DNA of 64,000 bases from Bretschneidera sinensis (lineage: Eukaryota > Streptophyta > Magnoliopsida > Brassicales > Akaniaceae). This document shows, in pieces, positions 11,120-22,150 of this stretch. The notes under the pieces were generated by a model, which was not told where the DNA came from, did no database searches, and saw only the letters and a program-made list of their open reading frames with translations. The translations under genes and the position numbers were made by a program. The first letter of the stretch is position 1. Every line of letters begins with the position of its first letter. Location of the stretch: the NCBI GenBank assembly GCA_023935145.1, contig CM043700.1:32892001-32956000 (forward strand). The letters run 5' to 3'.

Positions 11120-13275
11120 GGTTCTGCAACACTAGCCCTTGCACTGGTGCTAGTGTAGCACCAGGCCCTGTGCAGGTGCTGGTGCAGCACCAACCTCTCC
11201 ACTCATAATTCTGACTAGAAATGTTGTCCCCATCTGCAGTCTTGGAACTAAAACGTTTTCATCAGTTCAAAATATCAACATACGTCTTCTTGGATAAGCA
11301 TTATTATTTAATACATGACTGATGCATAAGAAAAATATACCACATTATATCTCCTCAATATGAATACGAAAAGATTTTTTCAATAGTCATTTCATCTTCT
11401 CTTAATCTTCAATAACAAATTTTGCTACAGTAAAACCATTAGCCAGATTTCAACTTCATCAGCCCCAAACCTGAACCTGAACCTTCTACAGTAAAACCAG
11501 TATTTCCTATAGCATTCTAAGATCAAAGGACAGAAGGGTGAAAGTGTGAAACTGAAAAACTTAAACAAGTCAATAAGTAAAACTAAATATCACCAAGAAT
11601 ATTTTATCTGTAAGGTGCTTAAAATAGTTCTATGTGGATCCACCAACTAAAATAAAACCTATTAACAAGAACAAAAGTGAAAATTGCAAAATAAAAAAGG
11701 TATCATAGTAATAAAACTCATAGGTGCTGCTGTGCAGCAGCCCATTCCTTAATTATTTACCTGCTTGAGAGTAGCCATACAAAGCATGCCAAAACTATCA
11801 ACTTAATAACTTAATGAGACACAGTAAGAGGTGAAACAAAAACATGACATTGAAAATCAATTTAATATACTTCATCAACAAGCCATACAAAAAGAATTTA
11901 AATATTAAATAAATTGGGCACTAAAGAAATAAAATTTTATCGCTTATTCTAACAAAATTTTAAATACTACCCCATGTATACTCATAGGTGCTGCTGTGCA
12001 GTAGCCCCCTCACAAGTGCTGCTGTGTGGCAGCCCATTCCTTAATTATTTACCTGCTTGAGAGCAGCCATACAGAGCATGCCAAAAATATCAACTTAATA
12101 ACTTAATGAGACACAGTAAGAGGAGAAACAAAAGTATGACATTGAAAATCAATTTAGCATGCTTCATTAACTCACCATACAAAAAGAATTTAAATATTAA
12201 ATAAATTGGGCACTAAAGAAATAAAATTTTATCGCTTATTCAAACAAAATTTTAAATGCTACCCCATGTATACTCACAGGTGCTGCTATGTGGCAGCCCT
12301 CTCACAGGTGCTGCAGTGCAGCAACCCCTCACAGGGGCTACTATGCAGCAGCCTCCTCACAGATGCTACTGTGCAGCAACTCCCATCACATGAAAATGGG
12401 ATTTCAAGCAATAATAATCACCCAATTAGGAAAGCAATACAAAACCCAGATCCTAGGTCATTATCGACCCTAACAATCACAGTTTATAGAATATATAGGC
12501 ATAGAGAAACTAAGCATGACGAAAGTGTTTTGACTCGAGCTTTTTGACTTAGTGGTCTCCTTTAAGTTCTCCTAATAAGAGATCTAGATTTTATTCATCT
12601 TTTGGCTAGTGCACCCAAAAAAAGGTATTTCCGAAAACAAAATTTTAAGGGACTTTTGTTTAAAGATAAGCTTGTCTCTAGCACATAAAAAATTCCACAA
12701 AGTAGATTCTTATGAAGTTTCCAAGTAAGTAACAGGGAAAACTGCAAGCTTTTTAGAGGCATTCAAAATTAATGTTGTCAACAAGCATAGTGCTTATAGT
12801 CTTCTAGGACTTCTTATCCCTATGCTGGTTTAGCAAATAGAAAAGAGTAAAGCTATATCTACTGCAAATTTTGACACCCAATGCAAACATGTGAAAGTTT
12901 GCTTTACTCTCACTCATTACATCGATTTCATTAAAAGTAAAATTAATAAAACAAACGTATTACCTATAGAGTTTCTTGTCAATTATTTAAGCAGATACAA
13001 AGTTGTCACATAGAATGTCAAAAATTGTGGTAGGTATAACACTGCTTAATTAAAAAATTGGGTTTGTTACACAAATAAACAACAAATTGAGCTCACAAGA
13101 TCAAAAGAATTGAACAGAAATCCAAACCCAAATAATTTAGTATGCTTCATTAACTCATCTTACAGGTGCTGCTATGTAGTAGCACCCTCACAGGTGCACC
13201 TGTGCAGCAGCCCCCTCACAGGTGCTATTGTGCAGCAACTCCTCACAAGTGCTGTTATGCAGCAACCCCTATCAC
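11120..13275. repeat. CACTA internal palindromic minisatellite and duplications
   Basis: A 27-29 bp unit, roughly CACAGGTGCTGCTGTGCAGC plus AGCCCCCT, is repeated at 12277-12390 (4-5 copies) and 13160-13275 (4-5 copies). Single or paired copies occur near 11130-11200, 11720 and 11990. GCTGCTG..CAGCAGC within the unit is self-complementary. A block of about 290 bp is duplicated (11718-12009 against 12010-12300). A further 250 bp downstream of the minisatellite is repeated about 880 bp later (12385-12530 against 13270-13410). No coding role is seen. Confidence 0.75.
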
Positions 13276-13559
13276 TTGAAAATTGGATTTCAAGTAATAA
13301 TAATCACCCAATTAGAAAACAACACAAAACCCAGAACCGAGGTCATCATCGACCCTAACAATCACAGTTTATAGAATATATACGCATAGAGAAACTAAGC
13401 ACGATGAAGGAATGAAATATACCTGTGTAGAAATTTTGATGAGAGAGAGACGAAGAAGATGAGGAAGAAGAGACGCGAGTAGGAAGAAGGAGTCGCGAGA
13501 GCAAACCGGCATCGTCGGGCATAAAAGTTTGAGAAATTACACTAATCACCAACTATTTT

Positions 13560-13870
13560 AACTCCTATTTCGGTGCTTTAAAGTGCCGCAAGGGTTCTGA
13601 ATATTATGGCGCTTATGTAGAAACCCATTTCATATTGCGGCGCTTCCAAGCGTCGGAATATGAAATAGGTTTCGATCATATTCTGGCACTTTACAAGCGC
13701 CACAATAGGCAATAGAATTCGCATATAACGGTGCTTTGAAGTGTCGGTATATGTTCTTTGGACAATGCAATGCTTCATGAAAGCGCCTGAAATGAAGCGC
13801 CGGTGGAGGACTTACAGCGGAGCTTGTAGGAAACGCCAAAAATAAAGCGTCGGCAAAACCCATTTATCTT
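13560..13870. repeat. CACTA right subterminal repeat cluster
   Basis: At least five copies of the same palindromic unit as at the left end are present (GGTGCTTTAAAGTGCCGC, GCGGCGCTTCCAAGCGTCGG, GGCACTTTACAAGCGCC and others). The cluster ends at the inverted terminal repeat. The match of unit type at both ends supports one intact element. Confidence 0.75.
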
Positions 13871-13876
13871 GTAGTG

Positions 13877-13954
13877 GATGAATGTCACATCATCTATAGT
13901 GTTAATGTGAAATATTAACATCACATTAACACTATAGATGATGTGACATTCATC
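13877..13954. repeat. perfect 34-bp inverted repeat touching the CACTA end
   Basis: 13877-13910 and 13921-13954 are exact reverse complements, with a 10-base spacer AATATTAACA. The left arm starts with the GAT target-site duplication of the CACTA element. It would form a long cruciform or RNA hairpin. Confidence 0.95.
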
Positions 13955-14031
13955 TAATTGTGTACTTGGAGAAAACTTTCCCCAAGTTACTAGAAAGGAT
14001 CTTCTCCTTTTTCGATTAGTGCATGTTTTAC

Positions 14032-14034
<3 letters not shown>

Positions 14035-14122
<88 letters not shown>
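14035..14122. repeat. (TA)n(CA)n microsatellite
   Basis: About 38 TA dinucleotides are followed by about 6 CA dinucleotides. The open frame read through it is an artefact. Confidence 0.98.
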
Positions 14123-16440
14123 TTAGTTATTAGGAGACGTGTGTTGCACGTGATAAATAATGCATGTGATATATAATATAAACAAAATCGTATATATTGA
14201 TGAATTTATTAACTTCATAAAACTTTAATTATACATTTAAATAGTTACTAAAAATTTTAAACTTAATCCCATTTAATCTTTAGTTTCTTTTGTCAATTGA
14301 CTGAATTCTATTAGGAAATATTAATTAATTATATAGAGTAATGAATATTTTGTCAATGACTTGCTTATGTAGATTAAAACAAAAATAATTGTATGAGGAA
14401 AATATTTTTTTTTAATTTAATTGATTTCATGACATACTTATGTACTGTTTGTGAAATGTTTGTTTATTTAGATTAATAATTTTTCCAAATATATAAAATA
14501 TTATTTACTTTATTTTGTCAACCTAATGGATTTGATACTTAGTAATTAATTGTTCGTGAGTGAAAATGAAATTGATCATATAGAGTAATGATTTTAATAA
14601 AAAAAATAATAATTGGACAAAAATAAAATTTTAATTTAATTGATTTATTTGAAAACAATTCATTGATTGTGAAATGTTTGTTGCTATATTGTAGCAAATT
14701 GTAAATCTAATCAAATAAATATATAGAAAAAATATATATTATAGGATTAATCCTGATCAATATCTATTTTATTTTAATTAATGAACTTAATATTTTTGTT
14801 TTGTAACTATGTTGCTTATACAAAGGTGCAATCTATAATCTAGCTGTATGAGGAAAAAATAAGTTTATTTAATTACGTACATAATAATATATGTTTTGCT
14901 AATATAAATCCAACTAAATATGTAAATACATAAATGAAAAAATAAATTTAATACTTATAAATTTTTGTTTTTTTATCAGTTTAATTAATTTAGTTACATA
15001 GTAATAAATTTATATGGAAAAACTTATTCATATAGAGTCATAATTTTTTTTAAAAAAAATATCTTGCTTATATAAAATTAAATTAGAACGTAATTATATA
15101 TGTAATATAAAATTTAATTTAATTGATTTAATTACATCAAAATTTATTTTTTGTAAAACACTAGTTTTTATATAGTAATAAGTAGTTAATTATTTATCAA
15201 AGACTTGGCAATATAGACGATCTCAATTCTAGAGGAAAAAAAATTGCTTAATCTAAAAATAAATTTTAGTTAAGAGTATTTTTATCCATGCTTGTTTTAA
15301 TTTAATGAATTTAATTACATAGTAATTAATTTTTATGGAAAAATTATTCATATATAGTAATAATTTTGTTGTTGATGCCTTGTTTTGGTAGAGTAAAAGG
15401 AATGCATAAATATTTGACAAAAACAAAATATTATTTTAATTTATTTCTTGACATGATAATTTAATATTTGTGAAAAATTTGTTCATATATATAGACTATT
15501 GAATTTTAAATGTAAGTATTGAAACACATAAGAAATATTTTAAGTTTAATTTTTATCAATATTTATTTTGTTTTATAAATATTTGTATTTAATTACTTAG
15601 TAATTAATAGTTTGTAGAAAAACTTGTACATATAGATAAATTTTGTTTGTTTGAAAATATATAAATAATTAATAAATATTCTTAATAATATCCCTATTAA
15701 TATTTTTGGTTAATTTAATTTATTTAATTACATTGTAATAATTTTTTTGTTGAATTTTTTTATAACATAATGCTTCTTTTAAGTAGCGTGTGCATATTGA
15801 GTGTCCAACATTTTTTTTATTAAAATATCTAAACTTTATATAATAAGAAACATGAAATTTACAAAAATTCAATGTAGTGATGAATTTATTAATCCAATAA
15901 AAATTAGATAAAATATTTTTAATTTAATATTTTTCAATCTAAACACTTTATTTACAATGGAACAATTTCTTTACTAAGAAACTTGTTTATATGGATCAAT
16001 AATTTTTTTTTTTTTGGTAAATGACTTGCTTATCTATAGTAAAACTAAAACCTAATTATATTAGAATAAGAAAATATAATTTTGTTGGTCGAATTGTATG
16101 ATAATTTATTGTTTGTTAAAGGTTTTATTTTATGTAGCAGCATTGAATATTTATTTTTAAAATACATTCTTATATAGAAAATCCAAATACAATAATAAAA
16201 ATAAAAGGTTTTTAACCTTGAAATTTTTTTATGTAAATTGTTATTGTTCCCTTTTGTTTTTAGACAACTTACTAAGGTTATGTGCTCAGCTTTGATGAAG
16301 ATAGTTTCTTACATATGATGCATATTTTTGTGAAATTATAATAAATTTCTATGTTGATGCAAACAGAAGAAAGATCAAATGGTTAATGAATTAAAAATTT
16401 ATAAATGAGGCTGGATGTTAGAGAAATAGAGTTGTAGTAG
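14123..16440. repeat. AT-rich region of diverged tandem-like repeats
   Basis: No ORF of note is present. Variants of TTTAATTTAATTGATTTAAT, ACATAGTAATTAATTTTT, and GAAAAA.TTATTCATATAGAGTAAT recur in the same order at about 14330-14420, 14570-14670, 14985-15050, 15110-15170, 15300-15370, 15590-15650, 15705-15760 and 15950-16010. Spacing is roughly 150-300 bases. This looks like an old, strongly diverged repeat array. Confidence 0.55.
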
Positions 16441-16441
16441 G

Positions 16442-18823
16442 TTTTTTTTTTTTTTGGAGAACACTTACTTGTGGTGGAAGGGGGTTTGGCATAGACCTCT
16501 ACCGGTTTATTTCATAATAAAAATGAGATATATAAATAAGGGGAACAAAATGGCATACTATACCCGAGGGGGACATAAAACCTAACCTCGGAGGTGACCC
16601 TAGGCCTTACCCAATGAAATACATAAATGGAGTAATGATCCCTAACCCAAACAATATCGATACAAAAAAAATCTAAAACTAACCTTACCGAACAGTAAAG
16701 TAAACTAACACATTACAAAAATTACTACCTACATGCATAGACTATGGCAATACCTTTTCCTAAACGCAATGAGCCCTTGCCTGTCATGATTGAAAGCTTG
16801 TTTGCAACTATTACGTAACACTCCATGAGTTCAAAAGAGCTCCAATTGCTCATGCGAGTGCTTGTATTTAGATAATGAGTCAGCTAATTGATTACCCTCT
16901 CTAAAAATATGTCTGATATCAACATTAGATGGAAGAAGTGATTTTTTCTCTCCCCAATGCAATAAATTAAATCCCATGGAGCATGACAAGAATTGTGTAA
17001 AACGTCCACTAGTACCTGTGAATCACTCTCAATGCAATGTATATGGATGTTATGACTTAACGAAAGCTTAAGCCCATCCAGTAGAGCTTGAGCATTTGCA
17101 TGCATGTTAGTACAAGTACCATAATAATTCGAAGAAGCAATAAGAATAGAGGACTGATCAGACCTAAAAAATGCCACCACCCGCGGCTTTGTTTGCCATA
17201 GTCGAATAATCACAATTTAACTTAACCTTACCAGTATTAGGAGGGTGACATTTTAGCCGTTTACCAAGATGACTATGAATGTTGCGAACAGGTAAATAAA
17301 GAGCTTGTAAACATGTGATGTCATGGAAATTAGGTGAATATTCTAGCACAAAACCACTTTGAAGCTCTGAAATCCAGCCCAACACCTTGCCAATAATAAC
17401 ACCGATTTTCACAGGTTTATCATCATAAATTGCACCATTTTACCCAATTCATAATTCCCAATAGAATATACTAAACATAATGATTCTAGTGAAACCCATC
17501 TAAGTATAAACTAAGGCTTTCTCCAGCCAATTTGTTTCCAAAGCCTAAAGCGAATTTGGGTGAACTACATTCAACCGAATACCAAAATAACTCCAAACCA
17601 AAGATGATACTTCTTTGCCTATAAAAAGGCGTGTGATCGGCACAACTTATGATACCTTACAACATACACATTTTGAAGCAATGTTAATACAAATGCATTG
17701 GAAATTTTGGTCCACTAATATCCCCCCATATAACATCCTCCACATCAAGCATGATACCTTTGTTGGGATCTGTTTATTCCAAATCTTTTTATGCCATCTA
17801 AACCTTGGACCCCACACTCTACATTTGTTCCAATATTCTTTAGTGGAAAATAATTCGAAAGCCGAATGATCCCACTTTAATTTATCTAGTACATCCTCCA
17901 TTCAGATATTCTCAAGAACACTTGATAATGAAGGGAGAAATCTTTCATAACCTCCAACTTGTCCTGGTTTTAAAGAATCTCAACTACCGAACTCTTAGGA
18001 AAGAGACGATTAGCCATAAATACGACCTCATTATGCCACCTAGAGATACATAAATATATATCTCTATAACCAATAAGTTAACTAGTATTTTTCAGAATTA
18101 CCTGAATATGAGGGAGGATGGAACGCCAGTAGTGAGAGCTGTACCGTGGAGCTGATAAAGACCTAAAAGCAGAACCATACTTGATCCTCATAAATGTTTC
18201 CCAAATTGAATTACCCTGAACAAACTTCCAAGCTAAATTCACTTGAAAAGAAGACATCACATCCCTTGAAGCTTTGATACCCAACTCACCTTCATTGTAT
18301 GACTTATATATTGTCTCCCAATACACCAAATGATGTCAGCTCTGTGTACCATTATTCTAGAAGAAATTTGAAAATTTATTTTCTATATTTTGAAGGCAAC
18401 CTTGCGGCATAGGAACCACTAGTGTGAATTGGAATAGAGGTTAACACACTCTTGATGAAAGTAATTTTACCACCAATAGATAATAATTTTGCTTTCAAGT
18501 TTTCTAGCTTCTTTCGAATTTTCTCATCTAAGTATATGAAATATCTCTCTAAAGTCCTACCCCCTTGAATAAGAGAACCCCTAGTTATTGAATGGGTAAT
18601 AAGGAATGGGAAACAAAAGTCTAGAGCTTTATCAAAGCCACCCAAGCCCTATTCCATTTTCGATTGACAATAAAAGAGCTTTCATCCCAATTTACTTTTC
18701 GCCCCAAAATCTCCTCATATAGTTTTAAAAGATTTGTGCACACGTCCACTAAGGATTTTTTTTCCATTGAGAAAAAGAAGCATATCATCAGAATATAACA
18801 AGTGTGAAATACTATTCGACGTC
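16442..18823 (-). mobile_element. L1-type LINE, 3' portion
   Basis: This is the 3' part of a minus-strand non-LTR element. A run of 14 T on the plus strand (16442-16455) is its poly(A) tail, preceded by a 3' UTR and the C-terminal half of ORF2. The element is interrupted at 18823 by gypsy G1 and resumes at 38458 in the same orientation and the same ORF. Confidence 0.85.
16729..18823 (-). pseudogene. LINE ORF2, C-terminal half: end of RT, zf-RVT, RNase H
   Basis: Reading leftward, the RT catalytic box YSDDMLLFLNGKK lies at about 18795-18757, just inside the G1 insertion point. It is followed by EEILGRKVNWDESSF and the thumb region (PFLITHSITRG, then ERYFIYLDEKIRKKLENL). A zf-RVT-like domain is at about 17901-17650 (WHKKIWNKQIPTKVSCLMWR). 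An RNase H domain at about 17210-16900 shows HANAQALLDGLKLS and ESDSQVLVDVLHN, plus a final NQLADSLSK-like stretch in another frame. A stop at 16729 fits the end of ORF2. RT plus C-terminal RNase H is typical of many plant L1 lineages. Frameshifts are frequent. Confidence 0.8.
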
Positions 18824-20074
18824 TGTTGGACATTTATCTACTTAAATAAATAAGTAAATAATCGTACTTGTTTTACTTACAAGTGCACAAGGTCTGTGGT
18901 AGTATAGTGTGCAAGTGCAAGATCATTTCCACAGAGATTGGTGAATTTCTATCTAGAACTAATTCTTTTAAGTTTAAAAGAGAAATAACAGTTGATAGTG
19001 AGTGAATAACAATAATGAGAACATAGGGCTATGATATCCACCACTAATTATACTTTCTCACTTACTAAGGTTTCTATGCTCTAGCCTTATCATGAATGTC
19101 TAATGGTTGCCAACCTAAGGGCTTGGTCCACACCTTAGGCTATTGATCTCCCTATGCAACGAGTTAGGCATGGTGTATACTCTAACTCTTTTCTCTCTTT
19201 AAGGGATTCAGCATGGGTGTATACTGAGTTGTTCCTTAAGAGAGCATGAGGATTGTAGAGATCGGCAACCACACGGGACCTAGGGCTTGGTCCGCTCCCA
19301 GTTTCCCATGTTGATTAACCCGAGAATCCGGTGTGGATATCCCTTGTTACTAATGTCGAACCTAGGACTATGTCATCCAAATTGATTTAACTAACTTATC
19401 CATACCACATGCATACATTGATCAGGCACATACATATGAGGAATGTAAATATAAACAGGTGTTAATCAAGTTAAATATTCTAACAAGGCTATAACAAAGA
19501 TAGTCAATGAATAAATGTGTGGTAAAGCATAACTAGGGCTTCAATCGAGCCCTATAATAGTTTAGTCACACATACTAAGTAAAGTAAACATGCTAAACAT
19601 AATTAAGTAAAAACAGAAAACTAAAACCGAAGAAGATTCGGGAGATGAGTCTCAAACAAAAGGTGTGTGATATGTGTTTTACAGGGCTATTTATAGGTCT
19701 TCATGGCATCACAAAACCCTAATTTTGTTTTGGAGTCGGAAGACATCTTTCCAATTCTGACTCTGCCGCCTCTGGAGTAATTGCGCTCGAGCGTATGCGG
19801 GATGCGTTCGATGGCATATGTGCGCTTGAGCTTTCTTCAAGTGCACTCGTGTACTTGTGCGCTCGATCTCAAGGGTGGTGCACTCGAGCGCACCTTGCTG
19901 GAGGGCAGAACTTGACTTTTGCTTCTAAAAGCTCCATTTTATTATCTTTTTGTCCAAGTCTTGTGAAAAACACATAAAACACAAAAATGAAGTATAATCT
20001 ACTAAAATAGATAAGTAAAGAGTCTAACAAGTGTAAATTAAGGGGCTTAAATATGATTATTTAAGCATTTATCA
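18824..20074 (-). repeat. 3' LTR of G1
   Basis: 1251 bp. The minus-strand ends are TGATAAATGC and GTCCAACA. A TATA box (TATAAATAG on the minus strand) is at 19687-19695. A cluster of GCGCTCGAGCG-like motifs is at 19775-19900. It aligns with 37168-38452 throughout, except for a 34-bp segment missing here. Divergence is roughly 4% by hand count. Confidence 0.95.
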
Positions 20075-20111
20075 CACCCACAAACTTACATATTGCTAGT
20101 CCCTTAGCAAT
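20075..20111 (-). other. terminal PPT and hairpin of G1
   Basis: On the minus strand AAGTTTGTGGGTG (20075-20087) immediately precedes the LTR start TGATAAA, the position of the plus-strand primer. Just upstream, ATTGCTA and TAGCAAT (20092-20098, 20105-20111) form a 7-8 bp stem. The same arrangement occurs in G2 and G3. Confidence 0.75.
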
Positions 20112-20480
20112 ACAAAACCAAAGACTATGTTGAAACAAAATTTTAAAGATAAATTCATTTTCATGGTACTAAAAAATTTGGGTTACACATAAAACCATGA
20201 TAACCGTTCATGAGTAAGCTTATAATAAAAACACATTTTGGATTACAAAAGGACTTTCAAAATTTTTATGTTAACCACCTAAGGTTGGCTTAAGGCATCG
20301 CAAGTTTGATTTGTGTGTGATGGATTAGCACATACGAGATGGGGTTTCTACATAATTTTAGTGGATAGTGCTTCAGTGCTCAAACTTTCATCGAATTTCT
20401 TATCAAAGAGAACAAAATGGTATAATACTTGCTTCTTTTTCCTTTTTCTTTTATCATGCGATTTTTACCGTGTTGAGTTC
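20112..20480 (-). other. non-coding 3' region of G1, left of the G2 insertion
   Basis: No ORF. It is homologous in order to 49045-49427 of G3 (shared ACCATGAT..TTCAGTCATGAG, AGGCTAAGGCATC and others). It ends with the AGTTC target duplication. The same sequence continues at 31406 beyond the inserted G2. Confidence 0.8.
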
Positions 20481-22127
20481 TGATGAGAGACTTAAAATGC
20501 ATCTAAACAATACTTAATTGTTAAAATTTTAGGGTTGATCTCGGTCATAATCACATTTTTACATGTTGATAACTCTAAAGTGATAGTCATAAATCATTGA
20601 CTTAGTTCGATGCATTTTCAGGTGCTTTGAGTACAAAAGAGATAATAAAGCGATCCATGTTTAAAGCACCAAAAGATCTTGGGTGTCGGTTCTCGTTTTT
20701 GTCCAAGGTTTAGACATGTCCAAACATGATTCAAAGATGGTTAAAGTCTAAACCAAGGCTGGAGTAATGAATTAAAGTAAGCTAAAAGACTGCACACAAG
20801 TGTGTGCATCACTTTAGAGCAAGTTAAGGGTAGGCACACTAGTGTGTGCACTTCTGCATACAAGCTGAAGGAGTTTCACTGAATTGCCAGAATTTCCCGC
20901 ACAGATCAATCATCTTTGCAGATTAAACTGTATTGATGTAGGAAGAACCAGATGATGAGCCATATATTATTAGAAAGATCCAGAAGTCTATTTTCTGGAG
21001 AATTTTACGGTTCATAAAAATGATTTTTCTAGAGAAAGTTATGGCAGTTTTAGTGGAAACAGTTCAGGCCAACACAGTAGGCCCAGACGCACAACAGGCC
21101 CAGGAGCACAGCACGGCCCACTCGCCTCTTGACCGGATTAGGGCAAGCAAATGAAATTCTCCAAGACCAAAACACCCCCCTCATGCTCTATAAATATATC
21201 TTTATGGAGTGTGCAGCTGAATATTGAAGAGAGAAAGCAAGGAAGAGAGAAAAAAGAGAGGATTCAAGGGATCCAAATCCAGCATTCTTCCATTTTATTT
21301 CTAAGTTTTCTTTGGTTGCAAATCAAGGGGAGAACATCCATATTGTTCATCCACCTTGAACTCCATGGCCAAATCAAGGGGAGAGCATCCTTATTGTTCT
21401 TCCACCTTGATTTCCATGGCCAACTAATCATTTTACAAGGGAAAGGGATGAATCTTTACGAATTTTTTGTTCTTTATTTCTTGTTCTTGATTCAGTTGTA
21501 TGGATTTATTGTTAAATATTGTTTATGAATTATTCATTGATTAAGTAAGAAGATTTGAGTTCATGTGATAGATGTACTTTTTATTCTTCTTCTTTTAGAC
21601 TTTCTTAATCCGATGATTGCATCCTTCTCCTCCATTGAGGTTGCTTGGATGTGATTGATTCCGGTAGATTTATCTTATTGATTGTCCATTATTGTGATAT
21701 TGCTTTTAAGACATATTGTCGTTTCTTGATAATCTTTAAGATCGGTCATGTGTGCATGAACCGAAATCAATGATTAATTCGTAGCAATTATATAAGAGTT
21801 GTAAATGTGCTTGATTGAATATATTCCGATTGCTTGTTTGGGAGTTGAAACTTGCAATCGAGATAAAATCAATTGAATCAAGAGTGGAAATAGAGAACAA
21901 ACCTAAGGAGGATTCCGAGAACCTTGTTATTTCTCATTTATATTTCATTTACATTTACGCAATTTTCCTTTACAATATTTCACCATCAAAGCTCAAAAAT
22001 CTTGAGTTTAACTTTTATTGTTCGTTTTGAGGTTCACACATTTTCCTTTGTACTTAACTTGTTTCCTTGTGGAATCGACACCCCAAAGCCGTACTACAAT
22101 AACCGTGTTATACTTTGGGCGTAATCA
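20481..22127 (+). repeat. 5' LTR of G2
   Basis: 1647 bp, from TGATGAGAGA to GGGCGTAATCA. A TATA box (TATAAATA) is at 21189-21196. A segment of about 175 bp near 20700-20875 resembles the start of the C2 copia LTR. The following 20870-21055 resembles the G3 LTR. Two near-identical 60-bp stretches at about 21325-21425 (CATCC.TATTGTTC.TCCACCTTGA) are an internal duplication. Confidence 0.97.
21189..21196 (+). promoter_or_regulatory. TATA box in the G2 5' LTR
   Basis: TATAAATA lies about 940 bases before the LTR end. The same box occurs in the 3' LTR at 30468-30475. A promoter role is inferred. Confidence 0.5.
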
Positions 22128-22132
22128 AATTT

Positions 22133-22150
22133 TGGTGCTGTTGCCGGGGA
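22133..22150 (+). other. tRNA-Asp-type primer-binding site of G2
   Basis: TGGTGCTGTTGCCGGGGA begins five bases after the LTR. It matches the complement of the plant tRNA-Asp 3' end (TGGCGCCGTTGCCGGGGA) at 16 of 18 positions. Both mismatches are C to T. Confidence 0.9.

Larger units (their letters stand above)
7996..13876 (-). mobile_element. CACTA (En/Spm-type) DNA transposon, 5.88 kb
   Basis: The ends are exact inverted repeats: CACTACAAGATAAATGG at 7996 and its reverse complement ending in TAGTG at 13876. A 3-bp TSD GAT lies at 7993-7995 and 13877-13879, as expected for CACTA elements. Both subterminal regions hold many short GC-rich palindromic repeats. The only gene recognised is a TNPA/Transposase_24-like gene on the minus strand. 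No TNPD/transposase_21 catalytic gene is visible, so the copy is non-autonomous. Confidence 0.9.

Noticed and set aside
12277..12390. CRISPR-like spaced repeats
   Set aside because: Units are adjacent with no unique spacers, in a plant transposon. It is a minisatellite.
13775..14119. Open frame with a (YI)n repeat
   Set aside because: It reads through the TA microsatellite and the CACTA terminus.
16442..16455. LINE target-site duplication next to the poly(A) tail
   Set aside because: I looked for the flank (GAGTTGTAGTAG) near 41.7-43.3 kb and found no convincing match, so none is claimed.
22133..22150. tRNA gene signal at the tRNA-Asp-like sequences (also 37144-37161 and 53092-53109)
   Set aside because: Only the 18-nt complement of the tRNA 3' end is present, next to LTR ends. 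These are primer-binding sites, not tRNA genes.
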